NCBI GenBank assembly: GCA_013400155.1
Contig: VXBM01000008.1
Coordinates: 444,738-508,737, forward strand
From: Helopsaltes ochotensis
Taxonomy: Eukaryota > Chordata > Aves > Passeriformes > Locustellidae
Direction: 5' to 3'
DNA length: 64,000 bases
Shown here piece after piece: positions 11,805-32,602 of this stretch; position 1 is the stretch's first letter, and every line of letters starts with the position of its first letter. The position numbers and the translations under genes are program-made. A model generated the notes under the pieces. That model was not told the DNA's origin and ran no database searches. It saw only the letters and a list, made by a program, of their open reading frames with translations.

Positions 11805-14800
11805 CCGGGCTGGTGGCAGGGGGAGGGGCAGGAGAGTGCCAGCCTGTCCCCACCGCCAGCCCAGCCCCGGGGAAGTGCTGGGGCCGTCACCAGCAGGGTG
11901 GGTGGTGCTGTGACCGCAGCGCAGCTGTGCTGGTGAAGATTAGAGCTGGTCAGGAATTTTCTGATGCAACTGCTTTGATGGGAAGTGCCAAAGTGAAACA
12001 CAAACCACTTCTGTTAAAAAAAAAAAAAAAAGGCAAGAGAAAGACAAAAATCTCTCCAACTCTGCCAAAACAAAACAGTTCCAGTATGAACCTGCTTGCT
12101 TTCCTGCTGGTTCATGTTGTAGGGAGAGGAGCTGAGGAGCTTAGGGGCTGACAGTGGTAAATTCACTCCCTGGAGCCTGTTGAGGATTTATATCCTTGAG
12201 ACAAGGAGTGGCTATACCGGGCTGGCTGTGCCTCCCCAGCACTTTGGCTGATGCCATCAGTAACTGTTCTGGGGAAAAACCCTGCTGGCGATTCATTGTC
12301 AGTGAATGTTTATGGAGGGTGGGGAAGGAGTGTGCTGTGTGTGCCTGGTCCTCTGTGGTCACAGTGTGCTTTGTGCAGTTAGGGCATCGTAAGTGTGGCA
12401 AGATCTGGGATGGATCCAGACTGCCTGCAAAAGGAAGAAAAAAGTGGAATGAGGAAAGAGGGTCAGAAACTCAGAGACAGTATTTCTGATTATTGTTCTG
12501 GCTCTTAGGGCAGATTAACATACTCCACGATTTTCTGTTCCTTCCTGTGCAGAAGGAGGATCTATCATTTGGCTATAGGATATAGCATATTATGGTTCTC
12601 TTAGCCATCTGCCCAGGCACTGGTGGGACAATACTTGCATCCCATTCATGACTATTTTGCCCTGTACATCCCAGATTGTTCATGTTCCCCTCCATGTCCA
12701 AGCCAAGAGTTTCAAGGCAGCTCGCACTGACCACGCTTCCAGTGCAGCAGCACTTTGGCAGCAGTGCAGCTCTGCCAGCAAGCCCTGGGGCTGAGGCTGT
12801 CACTGAGCCACCCACAGCCACTGCCCTGTGCAAGCACCTCCACGCCATCGCGTGTGACCTGCAGGCAGGCATATCCTGCTCTGCACCCCTGCTGAACGCA
12901 TCCTGAAAGGATGTGGTTAGTCCCTTTCTGTAGCTGCTTTGGCAAATACCTTTTTTCCATGGAGTAAACGGTTAACAGGCGTAGGGAACAACACATTTTG
13001 TGCTGCCTGGCCTTGTAAAATGCCCAAGTCCATCAAAATCAGTGGGACTTTTTCTGTTGATTTCACTTGAGCTTTAGATTAGATCTGTAATTTTCAACTA
13101 ACTTACTTTTTTGTTGTTTCAGCCTGTTTGATTTTGCTCTCTGTATTTAATTTTAATTTTTTTTTCTCTCAGCATATAGCTTTTCAAGCTCAGTGTAAAG
13201 CAACTTTTTAAAGGTCTTTTAGAGATGGTACACCAGACACAAGCTGATTCCAAATCTGGCTGGAAACTCCAAATATTTCTTGATCTTGGAAAAGAATCCT
13301 ATATGTTCCTTTGACTTCCCAGCCTTTTCTAGGCCTAAATATATAGTTATATGTCAGGAGGGGATGTTGATTTGAGGAGGCTGTACTAAGAGGGGTTTTT
13401 CTTTTTATGCAGATGTTGAATGGGAATGTCTTTTGAAAATGTCAATTCAGAGATTTGCATGAAACCCAGACATGGATTTTGTGACTATTAACTATGTCTC
13501 CTGGCTATAAAACTTTACCATCTCTGCACATAATTGTAAATCAGTATTTAGATAACTTACTCCTTAACTGTAACTATGACAATGCTCTCAGGAAGCTGAT
13601 GTCTGAATGCATGTCTTGGTTTACAGCTGCTAGTAAGTTATCAGCGCCCCTTGTTCAGTTAACAAGTTAGTAGGCGGCTACGATCTGGTCCAAGTTTCGT
13701 AGTGTAAGTCAGGTCAAACTTTTCTCTGCATCTCTTGTTCATGCCTGCTCTGGAAATCTTTGCCCCTGCTTAAGTTAGCGTGCAGTTTAAGAAGCTGCCT
13801 AAGGATAAAGTTCTGTCATCTTGGCAAAACTAGCTTTCCCTTACATATTTAAGACATTGTAAAATACCATTTTAATTTAATTATGTTTAAATGTATCTAA
13901 GATGGCTAAATGGTTTTTGGCTAACTCTGCTTAGCTAAAGTGGGTAGCTTGGGGGTATCACCTTAATCAAACATTTCTCATTGAAGTCCTTAAATAAATT
14001 AAATTTGGAAACTATAGTTAAACATCATCCTTTCTAAACCACTTTATCAATAAGGCTAAATTTCTACTTTGCACTAAATCAAACCATGAAGATAATTAGA
14101 TTAAGATATTCTTTCCAGGCCAGCTGTGAGGCTTCATGCATCACAACGATGAGCTCATTTAACCTTGGCTAGGATATTTCATTAATGTATCTGAAAAGTT
14201 TTGTATAGTCTGTTCGTACTCAGCTGTGATACAGGAAACACAACAGGAAAGCAAAAAATTATAAGAACAGGTTATATTTTTTCAGCGATGGGTAAAGCAT
14301 TTGAAATGAAGACAACAAACAGCGCAAATGGATTTCATGCTTGTCAGGGAGTCTCGAGGCTTTGATGGTGCAGACAGTCCTACAGTGCATTGCCACAGCA
14401 CCTCTCACAGTGGCCTCTGATCCTTGGGAGGGCTGGCAGAGGCCGGTGTAAACAGGCGTTTCACTTAATTTGTGTCATATTCATAAAGGTCAAAAATACA
14501 ACATTCTATGACAATGAATGGCTTGTTTTCTAAGCACGTCTATTAAGCAGAGCAGATGCATGGCACAGTTTAACTAGAAATTCCAGTATTTCAACATATG
14601 TTTCCTTTCATATGCTCTGGGGGAAAAAACCACCCTGGAATGAAAAAAAAAGTTTATAAAAAGCAATACCTTGATAGAATTTGTTCCTGCTGAATTCATT
14701 GGTTTATCTTCCACCCTACTTTAAAAAAAAAGATTATTTCATTTAAGATCAGTAATATTTTTCATTTATGGAAAACTTGTCTGTCATATAGTATGGCTGC

Positions 14801-17800
14801 ACTGAGCATTGTCCCAAGTCAGGTCTCTCCTCTGGACTTGCAGGTTAAGTTGCCTAGAGCAGCAAATGCAGCACAGGCAGAACCCACATCCCGCTGTGCT
14901 GATCGCTGCTGAGCTGTCTGGGCAAGCCGTCCTGGGGCTGGGAAGATCCCCATAAGAAAGCTGGGCTCAGTGCTATGGACCCCATGGTTTGGGATCCCAG
15001 TACCCGCATTCCCCTGTCTAACTTTGCACTCCTGCACACATCACAGAGCATCGATGGAGAAAAGTGCAGTGTGACGTGGGAAACGCGGGGTGGATGAGGA
15101 GCCCAGCTGGGCAACAAGCCCACTCCATTTTTGCTCTAGAACTAACTCAGAAGAAAGTACTTTGGATCAATTTATCAGATCAGATTAGTTCTCTCAAAGT
15201 CCCATCCAGAAGGAAATAACATGTTTGTTGGCCATGGAAGATAGCAGTTTTGCAGAAGCTGTTTTTTCTGTCAGAGTATTCTAATGGAAAGTCCCGTGGT
15301 CACTTTTATATTCAAACAATGTTACTCAAATGTTTTCTTTATTGTGTATTAGTTTTTTAACAATCATTTTCATGGAACTTTAATACCAGAAGGCAATAAT
15401 AATAGTACCTACAAGTTAATTATTTTCGTAATTATTCAGGGGGAACTGACTGTGGGGGCATGAGCAGAACTCGGGGGAGCAGACTAATGACTTCTATCAT
15501 AACACTTGACAAAATCTGAAATGACACACAATCTCCATAAATGACAGAAGAAGGCAAAGTCCACAGATGTTCCCAGGAGCAGTTACAAATCCAAGTGAGA
15601 CAAAACTTTTCTCTGTGCTCCTGCCTGTACAAATTGCCTGCAGGGTGTTGAGAGAGAGAGAGCTGGAATGTCTTTTTCAAACCGTTCACACTCTGCTGCC
15701 TGCATTCAAGAGATGGGCTTTAAACAGACATGAAAGAGAAAAGGCACATGCTCTGAATCAGGTTGAGATTTTATTCTATGAGGATAAAATAACCTACAAG
15801 GTGAGCTTTGGAAAGCTAATTTTGGATCAGTCTATCTTAGAAGTGGTTACTTTTCACTTCATAAAACGGTGGGGGAGGTTCAGCCATCTATTCCAACTGT
15901 GTTAGGGCTGGTAAATCTGACATCATGTCTATATTTTGCAGCAAATTAGTTGCTGAAGTTAGTATTTAAAAAATACAGGAGAAACCTATAGTTCTTTTTT
16001 ATTGATATAAAGGAAACCAAAACAGACCAATGGGCAGGAGTTAAAATTGCAAAAAACCCAGCTAAAATACTGCTTACAGTTTGCCATCTAGGCCTGGATT
16101 TAAGGCATAAACACAAAATATTAAAGACACAAGGCCCAGTGTGTCAGCTGTGGAAGCCAAGTCAGCAGCATTATAGCTGCATGATTTTGGCATAGCCTTA
16201 GAAGCTGAGCTATCCTACATATCACTAGTGACTGGGACACAGCTAGGGCAGTAGGGAAGTTTGCTCAAGCTCTCTTTACAAGTTCATGGGTTTATTACCA
16301 GCCTGAATACTGCTGGATGTACTGAGATGATGCAAAGTCTTGAGTCACAGTTTGAACTGTGCATCCCTGGCCAGTAGATGTTTCCCACTGTGGGAAAGGA
16401 CCAGCAGTGCTGCTGTTTGTGCTCAGTGTTGTTTATCTGTTTCAATTTAAAAAGAGCCAGCTTATTGTAGCTACAGCTAAAATGGGCTCTGACACTTGGT
16501 GACAGCTCCTGGTTAGGTATGTGACGTGTTCGATGGCTGAGGCATTAGCCAGTGCAGACTAAGAACCATCTGTGGATTAGCAAAGATGCCAGGGACTTAA
16601 TTGTGCATAAACCTTCAAAAGATGAAAAGCTGAAAGAATGCTTTATACAAACTGAAATGTTTGCTGAAGAGAAGATCTGTGAGAAAATTACAGCTCATCC
16701 AAATCAGAAGTGTCGTAAATTTCAAGGCCAGCACTGCCACAGGGGGACAGTAAGTTCCTAAATGTGGATACATCAAGGACACAGAACAAGTAAAGGGTAA
16801 AGAGAAAGAATGGCTGTTTATTCTATGTTTCCCTGCATAAAAGTGTTTAATTTTGCAGTATGATGAATTCAGCATTGAGTTTTGAAAGACACTTACGTGA
16901 AAATCCAGTAGCCCAGAACGGTGTACCAACAGAGCAGGTTTCCTGGTTCAGGATTGTCCAGCCAGCACTGGCATGTGTGTCACATCTTCCTCCTCTTAAC
17001 TCCAGCCATACCAACCCTATGTGGCAACTTAAGGTTTCAGTGGCAATGTAGGGTGAGGGGAGAGGTGAAATCTTTCAGGGATCCTTGGCAGAATGAGGAT
17101 GGCAGTAACTCATAGTTACAATTAAAGGTTTATTTTTTAGCAGGATGTTATGATTAGTGTAGCACAGGATTTATGATTAGAATGGCACAGAACTTCAACA
17201 AGCAGAATCAATGCAGTAGGATCTATAAGTAGCATAATACAGAATTTATAGTACAGTTTGACTTATAATTTCTAGTCACCTGGATCCTCAGTAGATGAGG
17301 TCAGATCTTAATCTGTGGTTTGTTGTATTAGTAAACAATCATAATCTTGACTCAAAAATCATGTAAAAGAATATAAGCCACTCCTGTAATCCTTGGAGGA
17401 TGCGGAGGACAGGGGTTTGTCTCTGGCCAGTGGCAGCTGCAGTCCCAAGTTCCCCACTTAGGACCTGTAACCTGCTTGATTTTATAGTCAGTGCCCAGGA
17501 TGCTGTTATGCTTTCCTCTTCTGTGGATGGGTCATCACCACTGCCTGGTGGGCCGTGTGCCTGGGACCTTCCAGTCCGGCAAGGCAGGAAGTAATTGAGC
17601 TGGTGCCCAGGAATCTTGAGGTCAATAGGGAGGGGAAGAAGCAGTCTGTTTGGTTTTTTGTTTTACTTGCTTCACAGGGCCTTCAGGGCCTGAAAATGAG
17701 GGAAAGGAGTAAGTACAACCCACAGAGAATGGCTGCTTATCTTGTAGAGTGTTGTTAGTTACGCTCACCCCACATGCAGGGGCTGGGAGCAGGGTGGTAC

Positions 17801-17918
17801 TGGACATGTGTGCTTCTGCAGTGCCCTGGAGAAGTATCTCCTCTTAGCTTCTGTTCAAACAAATTACTTTCCCATCCACAAAATTGGTTCTGCTTCTTTC
17901 CTAAATAGCCTAAAAGAC

Positions 17919-17952
17919 CATTTTGTATATATGTACATTTTGTATATATACA
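17919..17952. repeat. 17-bp tandem duplication, TA-rich
   Basis: CATTTTGTATATATGTA is followed directly by CATTTTGTATATATACA, two copies differing at two bases. Confidence 0.85.
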
Positions 17953-18173
17953 CATTTATTCTGATCATGTGCTGATGTTACCTTTATTGATGCCCAATGT
18001 ACACTGCATCAGTGAGGCATAATCTGGCTCCTTGAACAGTTATGAGTTTTACTTCTTTTCACATACAGTTTTTATACATTGTATTGTATTTTGTAATCAC
18101 ATGCTGCTTATGGAATGAATGTGTTCATATTTTTTAAGCACTTGCTGGAAATAAATCCTCTGACTTCTTTCAG

Positions 18174-18249
18174 CAAGTTTATTTCGGATCGGGAAAGCAG
18201 AAGAAGTCTCACAAACAGCCACCTTGAGAAGAAGAAATGTGATGAATAT
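18174..18249 (+). CDS. SLC38A1: SLC38A1 coding exon 2 (residues 40-65)
   Basis: Acceptor TTCTTTCAG ends at 18173; donor GTAAGT begins at 18250. The 76 nt complete Ser40 and encode the rest of the charged cytosolic tail, including SDRESRRSLTNSHLEKKK, which is essentially the human sequence as recalled. The segment holds several Ser/Thr that could be phosphorylated and is hydrophilic throughout. The exon ends on a codon boundary after Tyr65. Confidence 0.96.
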
Positions 18250-23839
<5,590 letters not shown>

Positions 23840-23913
23840 GCTGCTTTTGGTTTCGGTCACACTGCTGTCTATTTATTCAATACATCTCCTGTTGGTGTGT
23901 TCAAAGGAAACAG
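23840..23913 (+). CDS. SLC38A1: SLC38A1 coding exon 4 (residues 104-129, second transmembrane helix)
   Basis: Acceptor CTTTTTTAG ends at 23839; donor GTAATT begins at 23914. The 74 nt encode a strongly hydrophobic helix (LLLVSVTLLSIYSIHLLLVC) followed by SKETG. It matches human transmembrane helix 2 with conservative changes. The exon ends one base into codon 129 (Gly). Confidence 0.96.
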
Positions 23914-25553
23914 GTAATTTAAGATGTTACACTATTCAATAGAATATAAAAATCAAGAGGTGACAAGTGTTCAGATGAGGCCAGGTGCTTTGTGTAAGAT
24001 GGAGTTTCTATCACTTTGCTGACACAATAGGAAGGCCTGACGCACTTTGGGTCAGAAGCCTAGAATTAATAAGCATTTAAAGAATATGTGGGATGGCAAT
24101 GGAGAACAGCGTCAGTGTGAAGAGAAAAACTTATGACAAAGAATGGATTCTGCTGCCCAGAAATGTTATCTTCAGTGAGCTAGAGGGAACGGCTCATGTA
24201 GTTTCTTTGCATTACAAATCAAATTGCAAATGAAATATAATGAATCTTTGCTTATGGTGAAGCTTACCTGGAAATACAATTTGTCCTTAGTGGTTAGTGT
24301 GAAACTCCAGATAATCTTTGTGGTGAAGCTTTCTTAGAATAAAATAAAGGGGAACAGTTCCTTCACAGAGAGAAGTGTAACTGTAACACAGATACACTAT
24401 CTAAACACAGAAATTAGAAGTTGCCTACAGTATTATGTCAAATGACACTGTGCTCTGAAGTCCAAGAACCTCTTTCCTTGTTAACAGTGCCTAAAGCCAT
24501 ATTTTAAAAATAATCTGTGCACAAGAATACTGTAATATTTAAATATACAGTTTGGACACACATAATTACTGTTTTAGCATGTATAATGTCAGCGACTGCC
24601 TATTTAAACTAGGTACAGGTTCCTCAATGTGGATACATTTGTGCCCCATTACTTGCCAAAATCTAAGTCCTGTTTGCTGTGTTGCTGATACATTTAAGTT
24701 CAAACTTACTTTTTACACAAACTTCAAAGCAGAAATGTCAGTTTAAAGTAATATAGAAAAATACAGATAATGGGATACATTTTAGAAATATCTGCCCTGT
24801 GTAACATCTGCAATATTTCTCTGTGTTCCTATGTATCTCACCATCTTCACAATGCCCAGTCTTTTTATCAGCCTACATCACAGCCAAGTTAAAAAAAAAC
24901 AACACAAACATTTAACATAAACACAAACCAATTACTAGGGAAGTTTCACAAGCTTGACAGATATTTGAAAAGAAATTTTAGTTATGTTTTACACCTTTGC
25001 CTGCTTTACCAGAAACATACAGCACTGAGAATTCACAAATTAAGGCTTTGTCAGTAGAAGCCATAAATGATCCTCTAAACCACTGGCTGTCCTCATTTGA
25101 TCATTCACTCAAGGCAAGCAGAACTGCAGAAGGGCAGTAGTGTGTGTCCAGGCTGTCAGGGCTGACTTGTGGATCCTGCTGTGCTGGGATTTTTGTGGAG
25201 AGGAGCCTTTCTACATTACTCTCATTGCAGGTGCAAAATTTAATATGCTGGGATGAGGATACTAGAACTTAACATGTCACTTGGGGTATAGACAGACTCA
25301 CTAAAGGGGTGTAATACTCTCATTAAGAGCTTCCATCTCAGAAGTGACTGGTAGCCAACGACAACATTTATACCAGTCAAGAAAACATTCCTACATAATT
25401 TTCAGCCCTAGAAATTACAAGAGGGCTCCCTATTTACTTGCAAAGGGCAGGTTTGGCTGCATGGATAGATGCTTGGCTAAAAAGGAATCATAAGTGCTTC
25501 GACTCAACAGCTTTCAGTAGTGTGTTTGTTACCTTTCTCCTCTTCTCATGCAG
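23914..25553 (+). other. SLC38A1: Intron between coding exons 4 and 5
   Basis: 1.6 kb of AT-rich non-coding sequence. No repeat family was recognised. Confidence 0.8.
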
Positions 25554-25646
25554 GCTGCATGGTGTATGAAAAGCTTGGTGAGCAGATCTTTGGTACCCCA
25601 GGGAAAATGCTTGTCTTTGGATCTACATCTCTTCAGAATGTTGGAG
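25554..25646 (+). CDS. SLC38A1: SLC38A1 coding exon 5 (residues 129-160)
   Basis: Acceptor TCATGCAG ends at 25553; donor GTAAAG begins at 25647. The exon encodes GCMVYEKLGEQIFGTPGK, a cytosolic segment leading into the third membrane helix (MLVFGSTSLQNVG). The human copy reads similarly, with FGTTGKFVIFGATSLQN in this part, so the changes are conservative. It ends one base into codon 160 (Ala). Confidence 0.96.
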
Positions 25647-25959
25647 GTAAAGGAAATAAGGAATATTGAAAAACAAAGCCCAGGAATATCTCAAAAATTT
25701 TACAGCTACAAACAGGTCAGGTTCCTTCTCTCCATGACATCCAGGGATCTTCATGCTCCTAAGTATAGTTGTGGCTATCATTCTGCATGCAGCCCTTTAA
25801 GAATACTACATTACTGAGTGATCAGAAATTTACAGTCAGTCATAGTTTGGGGTCTTCTGTCATCAGACACAGATATGGGAAAAGGTTGAGGATGCTTCTC
25901 AGTACTTGTTCCACAAATTATTTTACTGATTTTCTAAAATTATCTTCTTCTTTCCCCAG
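25647..25959 (+). other. SLC38A1: Intron between coding exons 5 and 6
   Basis: 313 bp, GTAAAG to CCCCAG. Some open frame runs from exon 5 into it, but the splice sites and the protein match show it is intronic. Confidence 0.85.
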
Positions 25960-26041
25960 CAATGTTGAGCTATCTCTTCATAGTCAAAAATGAGCTGCCT
26001 TCTGCCATAAAGTTTCTAATGGGAGAAGAAGAAAGTTTTTC
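25960..26041 (+). CDS. SLC38A1: SLC38A1 coding exon 6 (residues 160-187)
   Basis: Acceptor CTTTCCCCAG ends at 25959; donor GTAAGT begins at 26042. It encodes AMLSYLFIVKNELPSAIKF, the end of the third membrane helix and the following extracellular segment, then LMGEEESFS. The acidic GEEES piece replaces GKEET in human. It ends two bases into codon 187 (Ser). Confidence 0.96.
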
Positions 26042-28211
26042 GTAAGTTGAATTAGTTCTGGTACTTAGACTGTAGAATTTAACATTGTATAGTAAAGTTT
26101 AAGCATATGTTTACAAAAGCTCTGAAGTATTGGATACCCTTTAGTTTTGTCAAAGTAAATTTTCACAGGAATATCTCAGGGGGCTAATAAAAGACAAGAC
26201 TTGGAAGACAAATCTGGGAAGGAGAAGATGGATAGGAAATGAAAGATTTAGTTGCCTTTTTTGCACACCAGGTTTCCATGAAGAATTTTGTTATATACAC
26301 AACTCTTATCATAGAATCCAATATTTTACAGTGTTAGGCAATGCCTGAAATATTGGGAAAAATGTGGGTGAAAAATACTATGTATTTCCCTGAGTTCTCA
26401 GCCTCTTACATAATTACATGTTTCATTTGCCCCTGAAACAATGTCTACAGAGTGAAATTCTTTGATACTAGCATATGACAACTGCAGAATATAATACTAA
26501 GATTTCTGCCCCTTTTCACTCCTTGGCATTTACCAGCTGCTTTAGTAGAGGGGTGGCATTTCTTTGCACTAGTAAATACCCCTTGCACTGGGTATGGTGT
26601 GCTGCAGTGTTGGGGAAGGTGGTAGAGATTCCATTCTTCAGGCTTTCCCACTATACTGGACCAAGAAATGGAAACAGGTCATACAGAACATCACTAACAC
26701 TGCCACTTCTCTTTCTTTCTTTATGGTAGGATGCAAAGCACTTTGGTAGAGGAGATGCAGACTTGCTCTAGCTCTAGTGCATGCCAGCCTGCTGGAGCCT
26801 GGTTTGCTGCTCTGGTCACGTGCCTGGGTGGTTTGGCAAATGACTTGTGGTGGCCTCCCGGCCCCACTGTGCTCTATGACCCTTTGTGTCATCTTTCATC
26901 TTCCTGGCAGGGTGGCTTATATCAGGTTATGAAGGTGGTGGTTCTGCCTCTCAGACCCACACACTGGACTCCATGGTAGGGTAATACTTTGGTGACTCTG
27001 GAAATGTGCCCTACCTGAGTCAGAGCAGTGCCATGGATACTTCATGAGTCTACAAAGCCAAGATGTGGTCTCTTCTCTCCTTTTGTAGGAGCTTGTAGGG
27101 TAAGGAGACCAAAGATACTTCTGTAAGTATAACAATCAAAGAGGATGACTGAGTGAGGAAAACCAGAAAATGCTTAAGATGTGCTCATGTTATGGGGTTT
27201 TTTTTATGTTTTATACAGGAAATGGTACGTGGATGGGCGGATTCTTGTTGTCGCAGTGACATTTTGTATAATTCTCCCTTTATGTCTCCTGAAGAACTTA
27301 GGTAAGATGAAAATGCCATTACGAGTATCAAAAAAAGGAGCCCAGACATCGTGCCGCTGATGGCCAAACTGACAATGGAACTATAATAAGAAAAATATGT
27401 TCTCGTTGTTATCTAAGCAGCCTCCCTGATCCAGACATAACCTGTGTTCTGAGGTTTTTTAAACAAGTAGGCCTAAATTATCACAACAATTGAGCTCAGT
27501 ATAAACCAGCTTTATCCATAGGATTGTGGAAATTGATTTTAAAAATTATAGTTAAGAAAGGTCTTCATTTCCTAAGGTAATTCAATTTTATGTGTGGGCC
27601 GTAAAAACAAGTTCACAAATGGTGAGATTACAAAAAACATTACTTTTCTATCAACATCAAAATTTTTACTGGTGAGGTTAATTGGAAGTATTGGACTTTG
27701 AAGTAAGATGCATACAGAGAATTTAATTTTCAGATGTCTTTGGATCCACTGAGATGCCAGTGGTACACAGTCTATTTTTTTAAAACCATGCTAGTAACAA
27801 CATTTGGCACCAAAGTCCATTTGGCATCTTCCTTTTGAGACAAAAACTCAAACTCAGCTGACGTAACTCAGGGAACCTGGGTCGCATTTGGATTGCAATT
27901 GCACACTTTCAGTTTTTGCTCAATTATCACAACCTCTTTTAAGAGTAAAGTTCATTAAACTGATGAAAAGGTGATCTTGAGGAAGTCACAACAGGTCAGA
28001 GCAAGGCTTAGGCTTGCCCAAAAGTTAGGAGACTTGAAAGACTTTGGGAACTCTCACACCAGCAGGACATGCTTTTGTCCTGCCTGGAAGTTCACAGTAT
28101 ATATTAAATGTTTGATATATTTGAACTCTTCATGAAGAAACAAAAAGCAGTAAAAACCAAGATAAGACTAATAAAATTACTCTGTATGAGACTTGTCTTA
28201 ATTTCTTTCAG
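26042..28211 (+). other. SLC38A1: Introns around coding exon 7
   Basis: Two introns (26042-27218 and 27302-28211) flank exon 7 (27219-27301). Neither holds a recognisable repeat, apart from a weak CATAGAATC match near 26310 judged too short to call CR1. Confidence 0.8.
27219..27301 (+). CDS. SLC38A1: SLC38A1 coding exon 7 (residues 187-215)
   Basis: The acceptor TTTTATACAG ends at 27218 and the donor GTAAGA begins at 27302. The exon encodes KWYVDGR, then a hydrophobic helix (ILVVAVTFCIILPLCLL) and KNLG, corresponding to the fourth membrane helix. Lys188 replaces the human Ala at the start. It ends one base into codon 215 (Gly). Confidence 0.96.
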
Positions 28212-28270
28212 GATACCTTGGCTACACCAGTGGATTTTCATTAAGCTGCATGGTATTTTTCCTGGTAGTG
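28212..28270 (+). CDS. SLC38A1: SLC38A1 coding exon 8 (residues 215-234)
   Basis: Acceptor ATTTCTTTCAG ends at 28211; donor GTAAGT begins at 28271. This 59-nt exon, the smallest coding one, encodes YLGYTSGFSLSCMVFFLVV, the fifth membrane helix with its YLGYTSG entry motif. It ends on a codon boundary. A CR1 insertion starts only 38 bp beyond the donor. Confidence 0.97.
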
Positions 28271-28308
28271 GTAAGTTCAGCTTGCTTTCTTTGTTGGATG
28301 AGTCACTT

Positions 28309-28915
28309 AGAACCATAGAATTGTTAAGGCTGGAAAAGACCTTGAAGACCATCAAGTCCAACTGCCAACCCAGCACCTTGTTCACCAGTAAACTATGTCC
28401 TCATGTGAAACATCCACTTTTGTGTTTTTTGAACACTTTTAGAGATAGTGACTGCACCAATTCCCTTGGCAGTCTTTCTGCTTTACAATGCTTTACAACT
28501 GTTTCCATGAAAAAGAAATCCTAATGTCCAATTTGAATGCCCCCTGGTGAAACTTAGGGTCATTTCTTCTTGTCCTGTCACTTGTTACCCGGAAGAAGAG
28601 GCTGAGCTCCACCTGGCAACAGCCAGGCAGTTGTGGAGAGTGATAAGGTCCCTGCTCAGCCTCTTTTTTCTCCAGCTAAACATCCCCAGCTTCCTCAGCA
28701 GCTCCTCCTATGACTCACTCTAGGCCCTTTACCAGCTGTGTTTCCCTTCTCTGGACTCACTCCAGCACCTCAGTGTTCTTCTTGTATTGAGGGGCCCAGA
28801 GCTGGACACAGCAGTGGAGGGAAAGCCTCACCAGTGCTGAGTACAGGGAAATTATCACTTCCCTAGTCCTGCTCATCACTCTGTTGCTGATACAGGCCGT
28901 GATGCCCACAATTCC
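28309..28915 (-). mobile_element. CR1 LINE 3' fragment beside the exon 8 donor
   Basis: Reverse-strand CR1: ACCATAGAATTGTTAAGGCT and GGAAAAGACCTTGAAGACCA at the left (the element's 3' end), then GAAGAAGAGGCTGAGCTCC, CAGCTTCCTCAGCAGCTCC and GGACACAGCAGTGGAGG-like CR1 blocks. It fills most of the intron between exons 8 and 9 and begins 38 bp after the donor. The right edge is approximate. Confidence 0.9.
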
Positions 28916-28980
28916 ACTGATATTTTAATTTGCTTTTTATTATTAGTTTAGCAATTAGCTATCTTCTGCTCTTATTCTAG

Positions 28981-29100
28981 GTTATTTACAAGAAGTTTCA
29001 AATTCCCTGTGATGGACAAGGGCTAAATGCAACATCATCTATCCTATCAAATAGCTCAGAACATACGTGTAAGCCAAAGTATGTTATCTTTAATTCCAAG
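28981..29100 (+). CDS. SLC38A1: SLC38A1 coding exon 9 (residues 235-274, glycosylated loop)
   Basis: Acceptor CTTATTCTAG ends at 28980; donor GTATGT begins at 29101. The 120 nt encode the end of helix 5 (VIYKKFQIPC) and the large extracellular loop. The loop carries sequons N250-A-T and N258-S-S, in the region where rat and human SNAT1 are glycosylated, and Cys244 and Cys264, candidates for the disulfide described in this family. The loop between the cysteines is the most divergent part relative to human, while the flanks are conserved. Confidence 0.96.
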
Positions 29101-32501
<3,401 letters not shown>

Positions 32502-32602
32502 CCGTTCACAGAAAAAAATGCAGTTGGTTTCAAATATCTCATTTTTTGCCATGTTTCTGATGTACTTTATGACTGCCATATTTGGCTATTTGACTTTCTA
32601 CG
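32502..32602 (+). CDS. SLC38A1: SLC38A1 coding exon 11 (residues 301-335)
   Basis: Acceptor TTTCTCCAG ends at 32501; donor GTAAGT begins at 32603. It encodes the basic cytosolic RSQKKMQLVSN followed by the helix ISFFAMFLMYFMTAIFGYL and TFY. The match to human is near-complete. It ends one base into codon 335 (Glu; Asp in human). Confidence 0.97.

Larger units (their letters stand above)
10588..18173 (+). other. SLC38A1: Intron between coding exons 1 and 2
   Basis: The largest intron in the coding region (7.6 kb). It contains a GC-rich patch with a 21-bp tandem duplication (11763-11804), a poly(A) run near 12016, a T/A-rich stretch at 13.1-14.8 kb, a possible degenerate LTR-like patch at 17.1-17.3 kb and a 17-bp tandem duplication (17919-17952). 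No coding sequence was recognised. Confidence 0.7.

Noticed and set aside
26305..26340. CATAGAATCC motif as a CR1 end
   Set aside because: Only about ten bases resemble the CR1 tail and the following sequence does not continue the element.
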